Positions 10,470 through 20,134 of a stretch of 64,000 bases of DNA are shown here, piece after piece (the first letter of the stretch is position 1; each line of letters opens with the position of its first letter). Below the pieces are notes generated by a model. The model had not been told where the DNA came from. It made no database searches and saw only the letters and a program-made list of their open reading frames with translations. The stretch is from Methanococcoides sp. EBM-47 (GTDB taxonomy: Archaea > Halobacteriota > Methanosarcinia > Methanosarcinales > Methanosarcinaceae): the NCBI GenBank assembly GCA_001896725.1, contig MPPA01000031.1, positions 62,001 through 126,000 of the forward strand, in the 5' to 3' direction. The translations under genes and the position numbers were made by a program.

Positions 10470-11219
10470 ATGGCATATAAACCACAGTATTATCCAGGTG
10501 CAACATCTGTTGCAGCAAACAGAAGGAAACACATGTCTGGCGATGTGGAAAAGCTCAGGGAAATCTCCGAGGACGATCTGGTTATGGTTCTCGGCCACCG
10601 TCCACCAGGCAGCGACTACCGCAGCACCCATCCTCCACTTGCAGAGATGGGTGAGCCAGAGTGTTCTATCAGACAGACTGTCGAACCAACCCCAGGAGCA
10701 AAAGCTGGTGACAGGGTAAGGTACGTGCAGTTCGTAGACTCAATGTATAACGGTACATCTGTACCATACTTCAGGACCTACAATGCGGCCATAAACTTCA
10801 GAGGCGTGGACCCTGGTACCCTTTCCGGCCGTCAGGTCATTGAGGCCCGTGAGAGGGACATGGAAGAGGTTGCCAAGTTCCAGATAGAGACCGAGATGTT
10901 CGATCCTGCACTTTCAAGCCTGAGAGGTGCAACTGTACATGGTCACTCTCTGAGACTTCCGGAAGATGGCGTAATGTTCGACATGCTGGACAGGGCAAGG
11001 CTCGAGAGCGATGGTATCGTAAAGATGCATAAGGACCAGGTAGGCAGACCTATCGACAAGAAGGTAGAACTCGGAAAACCAATGTCTGCAAAGGAAGCAG
11101 CAAAGAGGACGACCATCTACCGTGTGGACAATGTTGCGTTCAGGAGCGACACAGAGGTTCTTGAATGGGTTCACAGGGTTTTCGACCAGAGAACAAAATA
11201 CGGATTCAAACCGGAATAA
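10470..11219 (+). CDS. mcrG: methyl-coenzyme M reductase gamma subunit
   Basis: McrG is the third structural subunit of MCR. I start it at ATG 10470 (MAYKPQYYPG) because AGGAG at 10456-10460 is 9 bases upstream; the in-frame ATG at 10464 is only 3 bases from it. This gives 249 residues, the usual size, with the expected N-terminus GATSVAANRRKHMSG. The segments LGHRPPGSDYRSTHPPL and FRTYNAAINFRGVDPGTLSG are typical. It sits between mcrC and mcrA, 14 bases before mcrA. Confidence 0.97.
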   Translation: MAYKPQYYPGATSVAANRRKHMSGDVEKLREISEDDLVMVLGHRPPGSDYRSTHPPLAEMGEPECSIRQTVEPTPGAKAGDRVRYVQFVDSMYNGTSVPYFRTYNAAINFRGVDPGTLSGRQVIEARERDMEEVAKFQIETEMFDPALSSLRGATVHGHSLRLPEDGVMFDMLDRARLESDGIVKMHKDQVGRPIDKKVELGKPMSAKEAAKRTTIYRVDNVAFRSDTEVLEWVHRVFDQRTKYGFKPE

Positions 11220-11233
11220 TCGAGGTGACATAA

Positions 11234-12952
11234 ATGGCAACAGACAGAAAGAAGATGTTCGCAAGAGACTTGGAGATCAAGTTCACAAAAGAGCACGGTA
11301 CCAACAAGATGGAAGGTGGCAAGATCACTGACATGGTTGGTAGGTACTACAGGCTCGGTGTTGACCAGAACCCAAGGAAACTTGAAATGAAGAAGGCAGG
11401 TCAGGAATTAGCCAAGAAGAGAGGACTTGTCGGTTATAACCCAATGTTACATTGTGGTGGTATACCACTTGGTCAGAGGGCACTTACCCCATCCTTCGTA
11501 TCAGGTACTGACATGCTGGTAGAGACCGATGACCTGCACTACGTGAACAATGCAGCAATGCAGCAGATGTGGGATGACATCAGGAGAACCGTGATTGTCG
11601 GTATAGACCTGGCACACGAGACCCTTGAGAAGAGACTGGGTATCGAGGTCACACCAGAAACCATCAACTTCTATCTTGAAACCCTCAACCATGCCCTTCC
11701 AGGCGGTGCAGTGGTCCAGGAACACATGGTAGAGACCCACCCCGCACTTGTGGATGACTGTTACTGTAAGGTATTTACTGGTGACGATGAACTTGCAGAT
11801 GAGATCGACAAGCAGTTCCTTATCGATATCAACAAGGAATTCCCGGCAGAACAGGCAGCTCAGATAAAGGCAGCCATCGGAAAGACAACCTGGCAGGCAG
11901 CTCATATTCCAACCTTGGTCAGCAGGGTCACAGACGGTGCCCAGACCAGCAGGTGGATGGCCATGCAGGTCGGTATGTCCTTCATTTCTGCATACAGCAT
12001 GTGTGCCGGTGAGGCAGCGGTCGCTGACCTTTCATATGCAGCAAAGCACGCTGGTGTAATCTCCATGGGTGAGATGCTCCCTGCAAGGCGTGCACGTGGT
12101 CCTAACGAGCCAGGAGGTATCTCCTTCGGTCACCTCGCAGATATCATACAGACCAGCCGTGTAGATCCAGAGGATCCGGCACACGTAGCCCTTGAGGTAG
12201 TAGGTGCAGGCTGTATGCTCTACGACCAGATATGGCTTGGTTCATACATGTCAGGTGGTGTCGGTTTCACACAGTACGCAACCGCAGCATACACCAACAA
12301 CATCCTGGATGACAATCTGTACTATGACGTAGACTACATCAACGACAAGTACAACGGTGCAGCCAAGAAGGGCACTGACAACAAGGTAAAGGCAACTCTG
12401 GAGGTTGTCAAGGATATCGCCACAGAGTCCACTCTGTATGGTCTTGAGAACTATGAGAAATACCCGACCGCACTTGAGGACCACTTCGGAGGCTCCCAGA
12501 GGGCAACCGTGCTTTCCGCAGCAGCTGGTGCCGCAACAGCTCTTGCTACCGGTAATGGGAATGCAGGTCTTTCCGGCTGGTATCTCTGTATGTACTTGCA
12601 CAAGGAAGCATACGGCCGTCTTGGTTTCTTCGGTTTCGATCTGCAGGACCAGTGTGGTGCAACCAACGTGTTGTCCTATCAGTCCGACGAGGGTCTGCCT
12701 GTTGAACTGCGTGGACCAAACTACCCCAACTACGCCATGAACGTAGGTCACCAGGGTGGATACGCTGCAATAGCATCTGCAGCACACGCTGGCCGTGGCG
12801 ATGCATACGCAGTGAACCCGCTCATCAAGGTCTGTTTCGCAGATAGCCTCCTGCCCTTTGACTTTACCGCACCAAGGAAAGAATTCGGTAGGGGCGCACT
12901 GCGCGAGTTCATGCCCGCTGGTGAGAGATCGCTCATCATCCCGGCAAAGTAA
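11234..12952 (+). CDS. mcrA: methyl-coenzyme M reductase alpha subunit
   Basis: McrA (572 residues) carries most of the active site with the nickel cofactor F430. The sites of the usual post-translational modifications are visible: the N-methylhistidine in AAKHAG (residue 272), the 5-methylarginine in ARRARG (286), the thioglycine in [11 protein letters not shown] (467) and the S-methylcysteine position in the same motif (474). These correspond to His257, Arg271, Gly445 and Cys452 of Methanothermobacter marburgensis. The arginine is the target of the neighbouring Mmp10. GAGG-type ribosome binding sequence (CGAGGTG) lies a few bases before the ATG. A hairpin terminator follows 19 bases after the stop. 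Confidence 0.98.
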   Translation: MATDRKKMFARDLEIKFTKEHGTNKMEGGKITDMVGRYYRLGVDQNPRKLEMKKAGQELAKKRGLVGYNPMLHCGGIPLGQRALTPSFVSGTDMLVETDDLHYVNNAAMQQMWDDIRRTVIVGIDLAHETLEKRLGIEVTPETINFYLETLNHALPGGAVVQEHMVETHPALVDDCYCKVFTGDDELADEIDKQFLIDINKEFPAEQAAQIKAAIGKTTWQAAHIPTLVSRVTDGAQTSRWMAMQVGMSFISAYSMCAGEAAVADLSYAAKHAGVISMGEMLPARRARGPNEPGGISFGHLADIIQTSRVDPEDPAHVALEVVGAGCMLYDQIWLGSYMSGGVGFTQYATAAYTNNILDDNLYYDVDYINDKYNGAAKKGTDNKVKATLEVVKDIATESTLYGLENYEKYPTALEDHFGGSQRATVLSAAAGAATALATGNGNAGLSGWYLCMYLHKEAYGRLGFFGFDLQDQCGATNVLSYQSDEGLPVELRGPNYPNYAMNVGHQGGYAAIASAAHAGRGDAYAVNPLIKVCFADSLLPFDFTAPRKEFGRGALREFMPAGERSLIIPAK

Positions 12953-12971
12953 ACCCAAAGATAAAACAGTG

Positions 12972-12998
12972 GTAGGCTTTATGCCTACTTTTTTCTCT
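12972..12998 (+). terminator. intrinsic-type terminator of the mcr operon
   Basis: Six-base arms GTAGGC and GCCTAC enclose a TTTAT loop and are followed at once by six T and a further pyrimidine-rich stretch. It starts 19 bases after the mcrA stop, so it most likely ends the mcrBDCGA transcript. Confidence 0.8.
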
Positions 12999-13127
12999 TT
13001 TTCCATTAATACGATCCGTGTTCCAGCGGTTTATTCAGCCAGCTTTCCTAAGTATTATATATCATGCAATTCCTCTCCATATAGTTATAGTATATCTAGG
13101 ACTACCCGTTTCCATGGAGTGTCACCT

Positions 13128-15179
13128 ATGCAATATAGTCTGGGAATAGATGCCGGCGGAACTTTTACGGATGCTGTCCTCATTCGTGATACGGATGGAG
13201 TGATAGTGCAGAAAACAAAGGTAATGACCACATATCCTGACCCTTTGGGCGGGATAAGCAGGGCTATCGATGAGCTGGATAAGGAGTATGTCCGTAATGT
13301 TAAATTGGTATCGGTTTCCACCACACTTTCCACTAATACCATCCTTGAGGACACTGGATTTCCTGTGGCCGCCATCCTTGTAGGGGATTATTCGATACCA
13401 CAAGAAGGGTTCCCTACACCGAATTATATCATGGTGAACGGCGGCCATACAAGTAATGGCGAAGAGGCTGCTCCCCTGGATGAGGAAAAAGTAAGATCGT
13501 TCGCTCAGGAAGTAAAGGACAAGGTGGCTGCCTTTGCAGTCTCTGCTTTTTTCAGCAATAGGAATTCAGACCACGAGCTTAGGGTGAAGCACATAATTAC
13601 AGAACTAACAGGGTTGCCTGTGGTATGTGGTCATGAACTGTCCCAAGATGTGGGAGCATATGACCGCGCGATAACCGCATACCTCAATGCTCAATTACTC
13701 CCTATCACACATCAGTTCATACAGTCCATACTTAAAGATATTCGTGCAAGAGGGATCGATGCAAGTCTACTTATGCTTAAATGTGACGGTTCTGTAGTAG
13801 GTATGGAAGAAGCACTGGAGCGTCCGATCGAATCTATCTTCTCAGGTCCTGCGGCAAGCCTTGTAGGTGCATCCTTTCTTGCAAAAATTGATACTTGTGC
13901 CATGATAGATGTAGGTGGTACCAGTTCTGACGTCGCTCTTATAAAGAATGGGGTGCCTGAGCTCAGTGATCATGGTGCCATTGTAGGGGGCTGGAAGACC
14001 ATGATCAAAGCTATCCGCATGGAAACCTCAGCCACCGGAGGGGATAGTCATGTGTGGATCAGCGACCGTAAATTCCATGTGGGGCCCCGCAGGGCCATTC
14101 CTCTCTGCCGCGCAGCACAGCAGTACCCTGGTTTTCTGAAGCAGTTGCAGGAGAGCAAGAACCCTTCCAAAAAGACCCTTTGTGAGAACGTGCAACCCAC
14201 AAAATATTTTGTGCGTACTGGGTCCAAACCTATCGACCTTACAAGAGGCGAAGAAGAGATATATGATTATATCTTGCACACTCCAGTATCCTATGTAGAT
14301 CTATTCCAGAAAATGAAAAAACAGCCAAGTATCTATGCTATAGACAACCTCATCAAAAAGCGTCTGATACAGGCCATCGGTTTTACCCCAACAGATGCGC
14401 TCCATGTACTTGGTGAACTGAAGAAATGGGATGTGGAAGCATCTGTTGCAGGTGCAGAAAAGCTGGCAAAAATATTGCATCTGGATAAAGAGGAATTCTG
14501 TCGGCAAATTAAAAGCAAGGTTGCAAGGAATATGGCAGCAGCCCTGATATCTTATCTCATAGAAGATATACCTGCCAATATTGTGCAGCGTGTACTTTCT
14601 GGTGAGAACTTCACCCGTTTTAAGATCGAAATACCTGTTGTACTACTAGGTGGACCTGTGTGGGCTTTCAAGGAAGAGATGGATAAGCTCATTGATGCGC
14701 CTTTCATCGTACCTGAGAACGCAGAAGTGGGCAATGCCGCAGGGGCACTGGTAGGCAAAGGTATAAAGAGAGTGGAGATACTTATCAAGAAACATTTCTC
14801 TCCTATTACTGGAGAAGGTGTTTCGAATGAGGAACTCAAAACTGCAAAAGAGGCAATAGAATACTTTGTCTTTACTCCTGAAGGAAGAAAGGTCTTTGGG
14901 GACCATGTTGAAGCCATTTCGTTTGCAATCGAGGCTGGCAGAAAAACAGTAATGGACTACATGATCGGTGCAGGGTATTGCAGCAATGAAGTTGAGATCA
15001 CTGTTACCAGAAAGGACATGGTGATCGCTGAGGGAGAAAAACCCATGGAATCCAAGATCATTGTGGTGGGTGTGGGAATTTCCCGTATAGTGATGAAAAA
15101 GAACTGTATCCCTGAATATATGAGTAAAAAGGCGATCAGTTTCAGCAAAGCGATTGACAGGTCATACTCCGGAAGATGA
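13128..15179 (+). CDS. HyuA-like hydantoinase/oxoprolinase-family ATPase (paralogue 1)
   Basis: This 683-residue protein has the actin-like ATPase fold of the hydantoinase A/oxoprolinase family. The first phosphate loop is GIDAGGTFTDAVLI (residues 5-18), the second is MIDVGGTSSDVALI near 260, and LLGGPVWAF lies near 505. The start is ATG 13128, with GGAG 8 bases upstream; a longer in-frame extension runs back into mcrA and is rejected. A block at about 365-430 resembles a winged helix and ends in GFTPTDALHVLG. The usual HyuB partner is absent nearby, so the substrate is unknown. A second copy follows aroA. It lies after the mcr terminator and has its own TATA-like sequence near 13053, so it is probably a separate transcription unit. 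Confidence 0.85.
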   Translation: MQYSLGIDAGGTFTDAVLIRDTDGVIVQKTKVMTTYPDPLGGISRAIDELDKEYVRNVKLVSVSTTLSTNTILEDTGFPVAAILVGDYSIPQEGFPTPNYIMVNGGHTSNGEEAAPLDEEKVRSFAQEVKDKVAAFAVSAFFSNRNSDHELRVKHIITELTGLPVVCGHELSQDVGAYDRAITAYLNAQLLPITHQFIQSILKDIRARGIDASLLMLKCDGSVVGMEEALERPIESIFSGPAASLVGASFLAKIDTCAMIDVGGTSSDVALIKNGVPELSDHGAIVGGWKTMIKAIRMETSATGGDSHVWISDRKFHVGPRRAIPLCRAAQQYPGFLKQLQESKNPSKKTLCENVQPTKYFVRTGSKPIDLTRGEEEIYDYILHTPVSYVDLFQKMKKQPSIYAIDNLIKKRLIQAIGFTPTDALHVLGELKKWDVEASVAGAEKLAKILHLDKEEFCRQIKSKVARNMAAALISYLIEDIPANIVQRVLSGENFTRFKIEIPVVLLGGPVWAFKEEMDKLIDAPFIVPENAEVGNAAGALVGKGIKRVEILIKKHFSPITGEGVSNEELKTAKEAIEYFVFTPEGRKVFGDHVEAISFAIEAGRKTVMDYMIGAGYCSNEVEITVTRKDMVIAEGEKPMESKIIVVGVGISRIVMKKNCIPEYMSKKAISFSKAIDRSYSGR

Positions 15180-15182
15180 TCA

Positions 15183-16463
15183 TCAGTCAAGTGTTTCTAT
15201 CTTTGCTCCAATGGACTTCATTTCTTCAAAGAAATCCGGATAGGAAATGGATACCGATTCAACAGTATCGATCGTAGTGTTCCCTGCAACCATTCCTGCC
15301 AGGGTTAGAGCCATCACTATCCTGTGGTCATGCCATCCATGCAGATCCGCTCCAATGGGCTTCCCGCCTGTGATAGTAAGACTGTCCGGCTCTTCTTTGA
15401 CCATAATACCCATCTTTGATAGTTCCACTGCCATAGCATGCAGCCGATCTGTTTCCTTATAGCGCACATGCTTAGCATTGCCTATAACTGTCACCCCCTC
15501 GGCAACAGCAGCCAGCACAGCCACGGTGGGTACAAGATCAGGAGTAGCTCCGGCATCGAACCTGATACCCTTTAGAGTTTTCTGTTTAACAGTAACAATA
15601 CCCTTTTCCACATCCCAGTGCACGTCTGCTCCCATTTGCCTAAGCACATCGATGATCTTGGAATCTCCTTGTTTCGAAGGGAAAAGACCACGTACAATGA
15701 TGTATGAACCCAGCATTGCTGCAGCTGCAAGCAGATAGGAAGCCGAGGAAAAATCTCCAGGAACGATGTAATCTATAAGATCATATTTCTGGTTTGAAGG
15801 AACAATGAACCTTATGCCGTTCATTTCATCCACCAGTATCCTTACTCCTGCCTGAGATAATATTTCTATAGTGATATCCACATAAGGCCTGGACTTCATC
15901 TGCCCTTTCACGGTGAGGATCGTATCTTCCATAGCAAGCGGACATACCATCAGTAATGCAGAAATGAACTGTGAACTCATGGACCCATCTATCTCGGCGG
16001 TAGAGCCTTTGAGCCCCCCCTTTACTACAATAGGGGCACAACCATTGTTCCTTGTGGAGAATACCTCTACATTAAGCTTATTGAGAGCATCAATAAGGGG
16101 CTGATTAGGTCTTCCCCTTATGGAACTGTCACCTGTAAGCACAGTCGCGCCATCTGCAAGCGAAGATATAGCGGTCATAAGACGCAGAGTAGTACCCGAG
16201 TTCTTCACATCTATTACATCATCAGGTACACAGGGTTTTCCTTTTATACCTGTTATATGAAGGTCACCATTGATAAGCTCGATCTTAGCCCCGAATTTTT
16301 CGCAGGCAGCTACAGTTGCCAGAGTATCTGCTGACAGTAAGGGCCTTCTGATGATACATTCATTAGACAGCGCCCCAACGATAATAGCTCGATGAGTATA
16401 GCTTTTTGATGTAGGTGCAGCCAACTCACCCTGGACCTTTGAACTATCAATTGAAAATCTCAT
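15183..16463 (-). CDS. aroA: 3-phosphoshikimate 1-carboxyvinyltransferase (EPSP synthase)
   Basis: This 426-residue enzyme joins shikimate 3-phosphate and phosphoenolpyruvate to form EPSP, the sixth step of aromatic amino acid synthesis. Family motifs are SKSYTHRAI near the N-terminus, NSGTTLRLMTA (phosphoenolpyruvate site) near residue 87, SSQFISALLM near 160, and the catalytic KHVRYKETDRL near 335. Length is normal. It stands alone, converging on hyuA-like copy 1 with 3 bases between stops. No other aro gene is nearby. Confidence 0.97.
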   Translation of the reverse strand: MRFSIDSSKVQGELAAPTSKSYTHRAIIVGALSNECIIRRPLLSADTLATVAACEKFGAKIELINGDLHITGIKGKPCVPDDVIDVKNSGTTLRLMTAISSLADGATVLTGDSSIRGRPNQPLIDALNKLNVEVFSTRNNGCAPIVVKGGLKGSTAEIDGSMSSQFISALLMVCPLAMEDTILTVKGQMKSRPYVDITIEILSQAGVRILVDEMNGIRFIVPSNQKYDLIDYIVPGDFSSASYLLAAAAMLGSYIIVRGLFPSKQGDSKIIDVLRQMGADVHWDVEKGIVTVKQKTLKGIRFDAGATPDLVPTVAVLAAVAEGVTVIGNAKHVRYKETDRLHAMAVELSKMGIMVKEEPDSLTITGGKPIGADLHGWHDHRIVMALTLAGMVAGNTTIDTVESVSISYPDFFEEMKSIGAKIETLD

Positions 16464-16836
16464 TTATGCACAACCCCATCTTGTAAAATTTCTGCTCATG
16501 GGAACTCTCAGCTTCCCTGGCATTCCGATCACAAGGGTAATACTGCACAATGTGAATTAAGGATTTCGTTAACATCTTATAAAAGATTTAATTAAATACA
16601 TATATGTGTATACTGTGAATACATTTATACTAAAATGTTGAACAAACATATCAACTTAATGAATTTTGTTATTTACAAACAGTTAGATCCCGAAGGTATC
16701 AAGTGGGCTGTAGAGACATGGACCTTGCACAGTCTGCAGAAAAAGATTTAAATATTACTCTTTATCTGAAGTTATTTACATTAGAACAAATATTCAAAGA
16801 ACAAAAAAGGGTTACACTTTTGAGGTGAAGAGCATT
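16464..16836. other. intergenic region between divergent aroA and the second HyuA-like gene
   Basis: This 373-base AT-rich spacer holds the two divergent promoters. A TATA-like CTTTTATAAG lies near 16577-16584 on the minus strand for aroA, and GATTTAAATATT near 16745-16756 can serve the plus-strand gene. A near-palindromic ACATATATGTGTATAC is at 16598-16613 and resembles the hairpin that follows the downstream gene. I see no convincing gene. The ribosome binding site GAGGTG at 16822-16827 sets the next start. Confidence 0.4.
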
Positions 16837-18786
16837 ATGCAATATGGTCTTGGAATGGATGTAGGCGGAACATATACTGACGCTGTTATCATTAGAGAGG
16901 GTGATGAACAGATAGTAGATTATGCAAAGTCACCCACAACACATCCTGACCTGCTGACTGGCATTCAAAACGTACTTGACTCCCTGAGTACATCCTATCT
17001 TGAAAACGTGACAACGGTTTCCATTTCAACCACACTTGTTACTAACACCATTCTTGAAAATAATGTCTCAGAAAAAGCATCCGCCTATAACGTTGCACTT
17101 ATCATGGTAGGCGATACTGATCTGCCACCAAATTCTTCGATCCCCTATTCCATCACTGTGCAAGGAGGGCATAATGCAAATGGGAATGAAAACTACCCTC
17201 TTGAAAAGGACAAAGTCAAAAAATTTGTGATAGACACTAAGGATAAAGTAGATGCTTATGCGGTTTCTGCACATTTCAGCATTAGAAATCCTGATCATGA
17301 ACTGAAGGTAAAAGAGATCATTGAGGAACTGACAGATTTACCTGTGGTTTGCGGACATGAACTCTCACAATCCTTAGGTTCCTATGAACGGGGTGTAACA
17401 GCTTGTCTTAATGCACAATTGGTCCCTATCTCTACCCGGTTCATGAACACAGTGGTTTCAGAGATAAAAAGACGTGGGATCAATGCAAAAATAATGATGC
17501 TCAAGTGCGATGGTTCAGTGGTCAGCATCCAGGAGGCTCTCAGGCATCCCATAGAATCCATATTCACTGGTCCTGCTGCCAGTCTTGTCGGTGCATCATA
17601 CCTTTCAAAAAAAATGAATTGTATAGCCATTGATGTTGGTGGAACCAGCACAGATGTTGCAAAAGTGACTGATGGTATCCCCGAGATCATAGATGAGGGA
17701 GCTGTCGTTGGCGGGTGGCAAACTAAAGTAAAAGCTATACGTATGGAAACCTCTGCAATGGGAGGTGATAGCCATATATGGATCAAGAACCAGGAGATCA
17801 ATATTGGGCCGCGTAGGGCCATTCCTATTTGTGCTGCTAGTGCAAAATGGCCGATCCTCAAAGAAAAATTAAAGAAAAAAAACATCCCATCAAAAATGCA
17901 ACTCTGCAAAACCATACAGCCAACTATATTTTTTATTCGCACAGATGTCATTCCCGATGGACTGAGTAAAACCGAAGAAGAGTTGTTGAGCCGTATAGAT
18001 GACGAACCAAGATCGATCAATGAACTATATCCTGATAGCCTGCCCTCTCCCATATTCCTTGACCTTTTAATTGAAAAAAAACTTGTCCAGGCGATCGGGT
18101 TCACCCCAACTGATGCATTGCATGTCCTTGGTCATTATACTGAGTGGGATCAAGAGGCTGCAAGAATTGCTGCTGATGTTCTGGGAAAAATGATGCTTTC
18201 AGAAAGTACGGTGCTATGCAAAAAAATCAAAAAGATGTTTGCAGAGAATATGGCCTCTTATACTATGGCTTATTTGCTGAAGGGAATTGACAAAGGAGAA
18301 ATTAAAAGGATAATTGCTAACAAAGATGAATACCTATCCAAGTTCAAGGTTGGAGTAACAGTTGTTCTGCTTGGGGGGCCGGTCAGAGCATATCTGGATG
18401 ATATGAAAGAGATGATCGAAACAGAGATAATTTTGCCGGAATATGCAGAAGTAGGTAATGCAGTTGGTGCTATAGTAGGCAAAGTCATTAAAAGAGTAGA
18501 GATACTCATACGAAAAATCCATGAAGACGACAATGTAACTGTGATGATGTTTTCTCCAAATGGAAGAAAAAGATGTCTAAGCTATATGCATGCTCTTGAA
18601 GAAGCAGAGAAGGAAGGCAGACAACTCCTCCTTCAATACCTTAACAACTCTGGCTTTTCTGCCGATGATTTCAAAATTGAATCTATAAGGCAGGATATTA
18701 AAATCAATGAGAACGATACATTCCCATTAGAAACAAAAATTGTCTTTATCTGTCAGGAGATAAAGAAAAACGGATCATATGAATAG
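16837..18786 (+). CDS. HyuA-like hydantoinase/oxoprolinase-family ATPase (paralogue 2)
   Basis: This 649-residue protein is a clear paralogue of the one at 13128. It shares GMDVGGTYTDAVII at the N-terminus, VVCGHELSQSLGSYERG, LKCDGSVVS, the second loop AIDVGGTSTDVAKV, METSAMGGDSHIWI, GFTPTDALHVLG and LLGGPVRAY. The start is ATG 16837 because GAGGTG lies 9 bases upstream; the GTG at 16825 overlaps that site. Most divergence is in the middle winged-helix-like block and the C-terminus. Codon use is more AT-rich than in copy 1. No HyuB-like partner is adjacent, so the activity cannot be assigned. Possible roles include ATP-dependent opening of a cyclic amide; this is inference from the family. 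Confidence 0.83.
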   Translation: MQYGLGMDVGGTYTDAVIIREGDEQIVDYAKSPTTHPDLLTGIQNVLDSLSTSYLENVTTVSISTTLVTNTILENNVSEKASAYNVALIMVGDTDLPPNSSIPYSITVQGGHNANGNENYPLEKDKVKKFVIDTKDKVDAYAVSAHFSIRNPDHELKVKEIIEELTDLPVVCGHELSQSLGSYERGVTACLNAQLVPISTRFMNTVVSEIKRRGINAKIMMLKCDGSVVSIQEALRHPIESIFTGPAASLVGASYLSKKMNCIAIDVGGTSTDVAKVTDGIPEIIDEGAVVGGWQTKVKAIRMETSAMGGDSHIWIKNQEINIGPRRAIPICAASAKWPILKEKLKKKNIPSKMQLCKTIQPTIFFIRTDVIPDGLSKTEEELLSRIDDEPRSINELYPDSLPSPIFLDLLIEKKLVQAIGFTPTDALHVLGHYTEWDQEAARIAADVLGKMMLSESTVLCKKIKKMFAENMASYTMAYLLKGIDKGEIKRIIANKDEYLSKFKVGVTVVLLGGPVRAYLDDMKEMIETEIILPEYAEVGNAVGAIVGKVIKRVEILIRKIHEDDNVTVMMFSPNGRKRCLSYMHALEEAEKEGRQLLLQYLNNSGFSADDFKIESIRQDIKINENDTFPLETKIVFICQEIKKNGSYE

Positions 18787-19169
18787 TATCATAATTAACG
18801 ATCAACGAACTAAACCGAACAAACCTCATAAAATTTTATATAAATTATCGAATGTTGCTATATACATACACATATATGCATTTGTATATGTGTATATATA
18901 ATTTAAATTAGTTCGAACATTTTGTTTAGAGGGTCTATACTTCTTTTTTTAGAAAAAGTATAAATAAGATGTCTCTGAAATTTATACATGAATATAATAA
19001 TGAATCCTGGTGGATCAGTTTTTATGTCTCACATGCTGATATTGTCAAAGAGATGAAGTTCTTTATAGTAGTTAGGTGTAGAACTGGAACAAATAATATA
19101 GAACATATTTAAACATTTTATTGCTGTTTGCCTGGAAAACGATGGACTATATGTTAAAGGGATTGAATA
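18787..19169. other. intergenic region with nested inverted repeats
   Basis: This 383-base spacer follows HyuA-like copy 2. An 8-base pair of arms, CGAACTAA (18806-18813) and TTAGTTCG (18908-18915), encloses the long AT hairpin at 18861-18900. A TATA-like CATATTTAAAC lies near 19104-19113 and probably serves the DUF488 gene at 19170. A 47-codon open frame at 18969-19112 has no ribosome binding site and is not called. Confidence 0.4.
18861..18900. repeat. long AT-rich inverted repeat (possible hairpin)
   Basis: Sixteen-base arms with one mismatch face each other across an 8-base centre (TGCATTTG). The inner eleven base pairs are perfect: ATACACATATA at 18866-18876 and its complement at 18885-18895. 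It starts 75 bases after the stop of the HyuA-like gene and lacks a T-run, so it may be a transcript-end hairpin or a protein site. Confidence 0.6.
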
Positions 19170-19529
19170 ATGATTCAATTAAAAAGGATTTATGATCAAC
19201 CCTCAGAAAATGATGGGGTAAGAATACTGGTAGATAGGCTTTGGCCTAGAGGTCTTAGCAAACAAAAGGCAAAACTTGACCTGTGGCTTAAGGAAGTGGC
19301 CCCTAGTGATGATCTGAGGAAATGGTACTCTCACGATCCGAACAAGTGGGAAGAGTTCAAAGAACGTTATTTTAAACAGCTGGATGAAAAAAAAGAATAT
19401 GTTAATCAGATCATAAAAATTGCAGAAAATAGTGATGTTACCCTTCTTTACTCGGCAAATAATGAAAAATTTAATAATGCGGTTGCTCTGAACGAGTATA
19501 TTGAACATATAAGGAGCTATCAAGAATGA
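19170..19529 (+). CDS. DUF488 family protein (YeaO type)
   Basis: This 119-residue protein has the YeaO-type DUF488 signature: RILVDRLWPRGLSKQKA (residues 19-35), LDLWLKEVAPSDDLRKWYSHD, and a late TLLYSANNEKFNNAVAL. The biochemical role of the family is unknown. Its stop overlaps the start of the hemerythrin gene by 4 bases (ATGA), so the two are translationally coupled. A second, differently built DUF488 protein follows the hemerythrin. Confidence 0.88.
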   Translation: MIQLKRIYDQPSENDGVRILVDRLWPRGLSKQKAKLDLWLKEVAPSDDLRKWYSHDPNKWEEFKERYFKQLDEKKEYVNQIIKIAENSDVTLLYSANNEKFNNAVALNEYIEHIRSYQE

Positions 19530-20080
19530 TGGGTGTTGAGGATTTAAGACATGAGCATACTGAAATAGCTCTAATGCTCGATATTTTAGAAAGGATCTGT
19601 GAATTACTTGATTCTGGAGAGGAAGTCAAACCTGAACATCTAACGCAGTTACATGACTTTATGGTCGTCTTTGTGGACAAATGCCACCATTCAAAAGAAG
19701 AAGAATTCCTATTTCCTACTTTGAAAAATATAAATGGAAATGAAACAAAGAAACTAATAGATGTGCTTATACAGGAGCATGAAGCGGGGCGTAAATATGC
19801 ACATGCTATAGGTGAAGCCATTTCTGATAAAAAGGGCATGGGCTCTGTTGATCGTTCAAATATTATAAAATATGGCAGGCATTATATCAAACTCCTGGTC
19901 CAACATATTGGTAAAGAAAACAATGCTCTCTTCACGATGGCTGAAAAAAAACTTTCAGTAGAACAAGACCAGGAACTATTTGAAGGATTTGAAATCGTGG
20001 AAAAGGAAAAGATCGGAATAGGCGAACATGAAAAATTACATGAAATGCTGCATCGGCTGGCCGGTATATATTTACAATGA
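19526..20080 (+). CDS. hemerythrin HHE-domain protein
   Basis: This 184-residue cytoplasmic protein carries hemerythrin-type metal ligands in four helices: HEHTE near residue 9, HHSKEEEF near 53, QEHEAGRKYAH near 82 and HIGKENNALF near 123. Such domains hold a di-iron centre that binds or senses oxygen or nitric oxide. The start ATG 19526 has AGGAG about 9 bases upstream, inside the DUF488 gene. In a strict anaerobe a role in oxygen or NO defence is the natural guess. The two DUF488 neighbours suggest a shared stress-related task. Confidence 0.88.
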   Translation: MMGVEDLRHEHTEIALMLDILERICELLDSGEEVKPEHLTQLHDFMVVFVDKCHHSKEEEFLFPTLKNINGNETKKLIDVLIQEHEAGRKYAHAIGEAISDKKGMGSVDRSNIIKYGRHYIKLLVQHIGKENNALFTMAEKKLSVEQDQELFEGFEIVEKEKIGIGEHEKLHEMLHRLAGIYLQ

Positions 20081-20134
20081 AAATAACCAAGGTAAAATAT
20101 ATAACAGTTCCTATTGACCTAAATGATATCCAAA

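Noticed and set aside
12251-13006. Long antisense open frame over mcrA (251 codons)
   Set aside because: Shadow of the strongly biased mcrA codons; its peptide has cysteine/valine-rich composition and no domain.
12858-13127. In-frame 5' extension of the first HyuA-like gene into mcrA
   Set aside because: It overlaps the highly conserved end of mcrA and crosses the terminator; ATG 13128 has its own ribosome binding site and the family N-terminus.
16659-16751. 30-codon open frame in the spacer before HyuA-like copy 2
   Set aside because: No ribosome binding site and no recognisable structure; too short to support from sequence alone.
17382-18104. Antisense open frame over HyuA-like copy 2 (240 codons)
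   Set aside because: Shadow frame; the opposite strand carries all the family motifs.
18969-19112. 47-codon open frame between HyuA-like copy 2 and DUF488
   Set aside because: No ribosome binding site; the TATA-like sequence lies right at the ATG, so transcription would start inside the frame.
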